A stretch of DNA of 7,300 nt, taken from assembly GCA_019313605.1 (NCBI GenBank), contig JAFDAW010000143.1, positions 1-7,300 of the forward strand, given 5' to 3'. This DNA is from Deltaproteobacteria bacterium (GTDB lineage: Bacteria > Myxococcota_A > UBA9160 > SMWR01). Under the pieces are notes generated by a model. It searched no databases. It was given only the letters and a program-made list of their open reading frames with translations, and was not told the DNA's origin. Position 1 is the first letter of the stretch. Each line of letters starts with the position of its first letter. Of this stretch, positions 6,206 through 7,300 are shown one piece after another. The translations under genes and the position numbers were made by a program.

Positions 6206-6426
6206 GTATTGCCCCAATTGAACGAACGGATCGCCGGGGCGGGAACACATCCGATCGCACTAATCGCGTATTACTCGGTACCCGACACCCATTTTCGCCA
6301 ACAAACACGGCCCTTCAGCGCGTATCCCCCGGCCCTGAAGCCGGTACCCCGACAATCCGCCCGACACCCCCGATACGGAATGAGAGTTGCAAGGCATGGC
6401 CGCGGACGCTTGTCAGGCAGGGAGCC

Positions 6427-7300
6427 ATGTATTCACACGACGTCATAATCGTAGGATCCGGTCTCGCGGGATTGCGGGCTGCAATGGAGTTGGTGGGCCA
6501 CCTGGACGTGGCGGTCGTCACGAAGGTCTACCCGAGCCGCAGCCACTCCGGCGCGGCTCAGGGTGGGGTGGCGGCGGCGCTGGGCAATGTCGATGGCGAT
6601 TCGGTGGAGGCCCACATCTACGACACCGTAAAGGGTGCCGACTACCTGGGCGACCAGGACTCGATCGAAATTCTCTGCAACGACGCGCCCCGCACCATCT
6701 ACGAGATGGAGCATCTGGGCTGCCCGTTTTCGCGCACGGACGATCAAAAGATCAACCAGCGCGCGTTTGGCGGTCACAGCTTCTTGCGGGCCTGCTTCTC
6801 GGCGGACCGCACCGGCCACGCGCTGCTCCACACGCTGGTCGAACAGACCTACAAGCAGGGCGGCAAGCTCAAGGTCTACTCCGAGTGGCACATGAACCGG
6901 CTGATCATCGAAGACGGTGTCTGCCGCGGCGTGGTGGCCATGGATATCAAGACCGGAAGGCTCGAGGTGTTCCGCGCCAAGGCGGTGCTCTTTGCCTCCG
7001 GGGGCTACGGCCAGGCGTTCAAGATCACCTCGAACGCCGCCGCCAACACCGGCGACGGCATCGTGGCCGCCTACCGCGCGGGTGTTCCGCTGCAGGACAT
7101 GGAGTTCGTGCAGTTCCATCCGACGGGGCTGTACGAGCACGGCATCCTGCTCACCGAGGGCGCGCGCGGCGAGGGCGGCTACCTGATCAACGCCGACGGC
7201 GATCGCTTCATGTCGACCTATGCACCCTCGAAGATGGAACTCGGCCCGCGCGACATCGTCTCGCGCTCCGAACAGACCGAGATCAACGAGGGGCGCGGCG
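6427..7300 (+). CDS. sdhA: Succinate dehydrogenase/fumarate reductase flavoprotein subunit (5' part)
   Basis: The first 291 residues are present and the gene runs off the right edge. SdhA oxidises succinate to fumarate at the membrane and passes electrons through SdhB to quinone (or works in reverse as FrdA). The FAD site is clear: VGSGLAGLRAA (9-19) holds the GxGxxG, and RSHSGAAQGG (38-47) carries His40, the residue to which FAD is covalently linked in this family. Substrate-site residues are also present: HPTGLY with His231 and TEGARGEGG with the catalytic-type Arg247. GGHSFLRACFSADRTGH (115-131) and ASGGYGQAF (190-198) are also typical. ATG 6427 gives the normal N-terminus; AGGGAG (6419-6424) ends only two bases before it, with a second AGG further upstream at 6415-6417. 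No sdhC or sdhD lies upstream, so the operon order must be flavoprotein first or the anchors lie elsewhere. Succinate dehydrogenase is likelier than fumarate reductase but is not proven here. Confidence 0.95.
   Translation, partial: MYSHDVIIVGSGLAGLRAAMELVGHLDVAVVTKVYPSRSHSGAAQGGVAAALGNVDGDSVEAHIYDTVKGADYLGDQDSIEILCNDAPRTIYEMEHLGCPFSRTDDQKINQRAFGGHSFLRACFSADRTGHALLHTLVEQTYKQGGKLKVYSEWHMNRLIIEDGVCRGVVAMDIKTGRLEVFRAKAVLFASGGYGQAFKITSNAAANTGDGIVAAYRAGVPLQDMEFVQFHPTGLYEHGILLTEGARGEGGYLINADGDRFMSTYAPSKMELGPRDIVSRSEQTEINEGRG

Larger units (their letters stand above)
5944..6426. other. Divergent intergenic region with AT-rich island
   Basis: This 483-nt gap lies between divergent starts and should hold promoters for both directions. 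A markedly AT-rich island spans about 6012-6095, including a run of seven T (6060-6066) and TATGTATAT (6086-6094), in otherwise GC-rich DNA. It is the most likely promoter zone, though I cannot fix -35/-10 pairs. From 6100 to 6426 the DNA is GC-rich with hairpins at 6189-6205 and 6329-6344 (CCGGC, 6-nt loop, GCCGG). An open frame at 6071-6448 has no recognisable product and overlaps sdhA, so it is not annotated. If transcription of sdhA starts in the AT-rich island, its 5' leader exceeds 300 nt. Confidence 0.5.

Noticed and set aside
6071..6448. 125-codon plus-strand frame upstream of and overlapping sdhA
   Set aside because: It has no ribosome site, membrane segment or recognisable motif, and its end overlaps the well-supported sdhA start in another frame. 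It probably reflects low stop-codon frequency in GC-rich DNA.
6433..7140. 235-codon minus-strand frame opposite sdhA
   Set aside because: sdhA on the plus strand is unmistakable here; the antisense product is a by-product of third-position GC bias.

Overview
The window is a GC-rich stretch of chromosome from a Gram-negative bacterium. It carries a FadL/OmpP1-type outer-membrane protein, a rhomboid protease, a zinc alcohol dehydrogenase and a flavoprotein succinate dehydrogenase subunit. The composition, the two TTG-started genes and the soluble N-terminal domain on the rhomboid would suit a lineage once grouped with Deltaproteobacteria (Myxococcota- or Binatota-like). That placement is a guess from sequence style, not a result.

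Layout. Positions 1-419 hold no recognisable gene. They do hold a compact 184-bp element (215-398) bounded by a 27-bp, near-perfect inverted repeat, with an internal hairpin and an 18-bp tandem duplication; it looks like a MITE-type non-autonomous insertion. Two plus-strand genes follow. The first (420-1268) encodes an exported protein of unknown family and starts at TTG. The second (1418-2269) encodes a rhomboid-family intramembrane serine protease that keeps its Ser-His dyad. A strong hairpin at 2280-2304 sits between the rhomboid gene and the convergent alcohol dehydrogenase gene and could stop transcription from both sides.

Four minus-strand genes follow, read from right to left. A four-helix membrane protein (5943-5452) is followed after 54 nt by a FadL-like outer-membrane channel (5397-4027), probably as one transcript. 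After a 270-nt gap come a thiamine-binding (MTH1187/UPF0045) family protein (3756-3439) and, 19 nt later, a zinc-dependent alcohol dehydrogenase (3419-2325), clearly one transcription unit. A hydrophobic-substrate channel near an alcohol dehydrogenase is compatible with uptake and oxidation of a lipophilic compound, but the substrate cannot be read from the sequence.

Positions 5944-6426 form a divergent intergenic region with an AT-rich island and several hairpins. Rightward from it, sdhA starts at 6427 and runs off the window. It is the flavoprotein subunit of succinate dehydrogenase/fumarate reductase, and no membrane-anchor gene precedes it.

Most of the window is ordinary metabolism and envelope genes. 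I see no convincing new multi-gene system. The items most worth a second look are the inverted-repeat element, the unknown exported protein next to a rhomboid protease, the His- and Cys-bearing small membrane protein paired with FadL, and the long sdhA leader.
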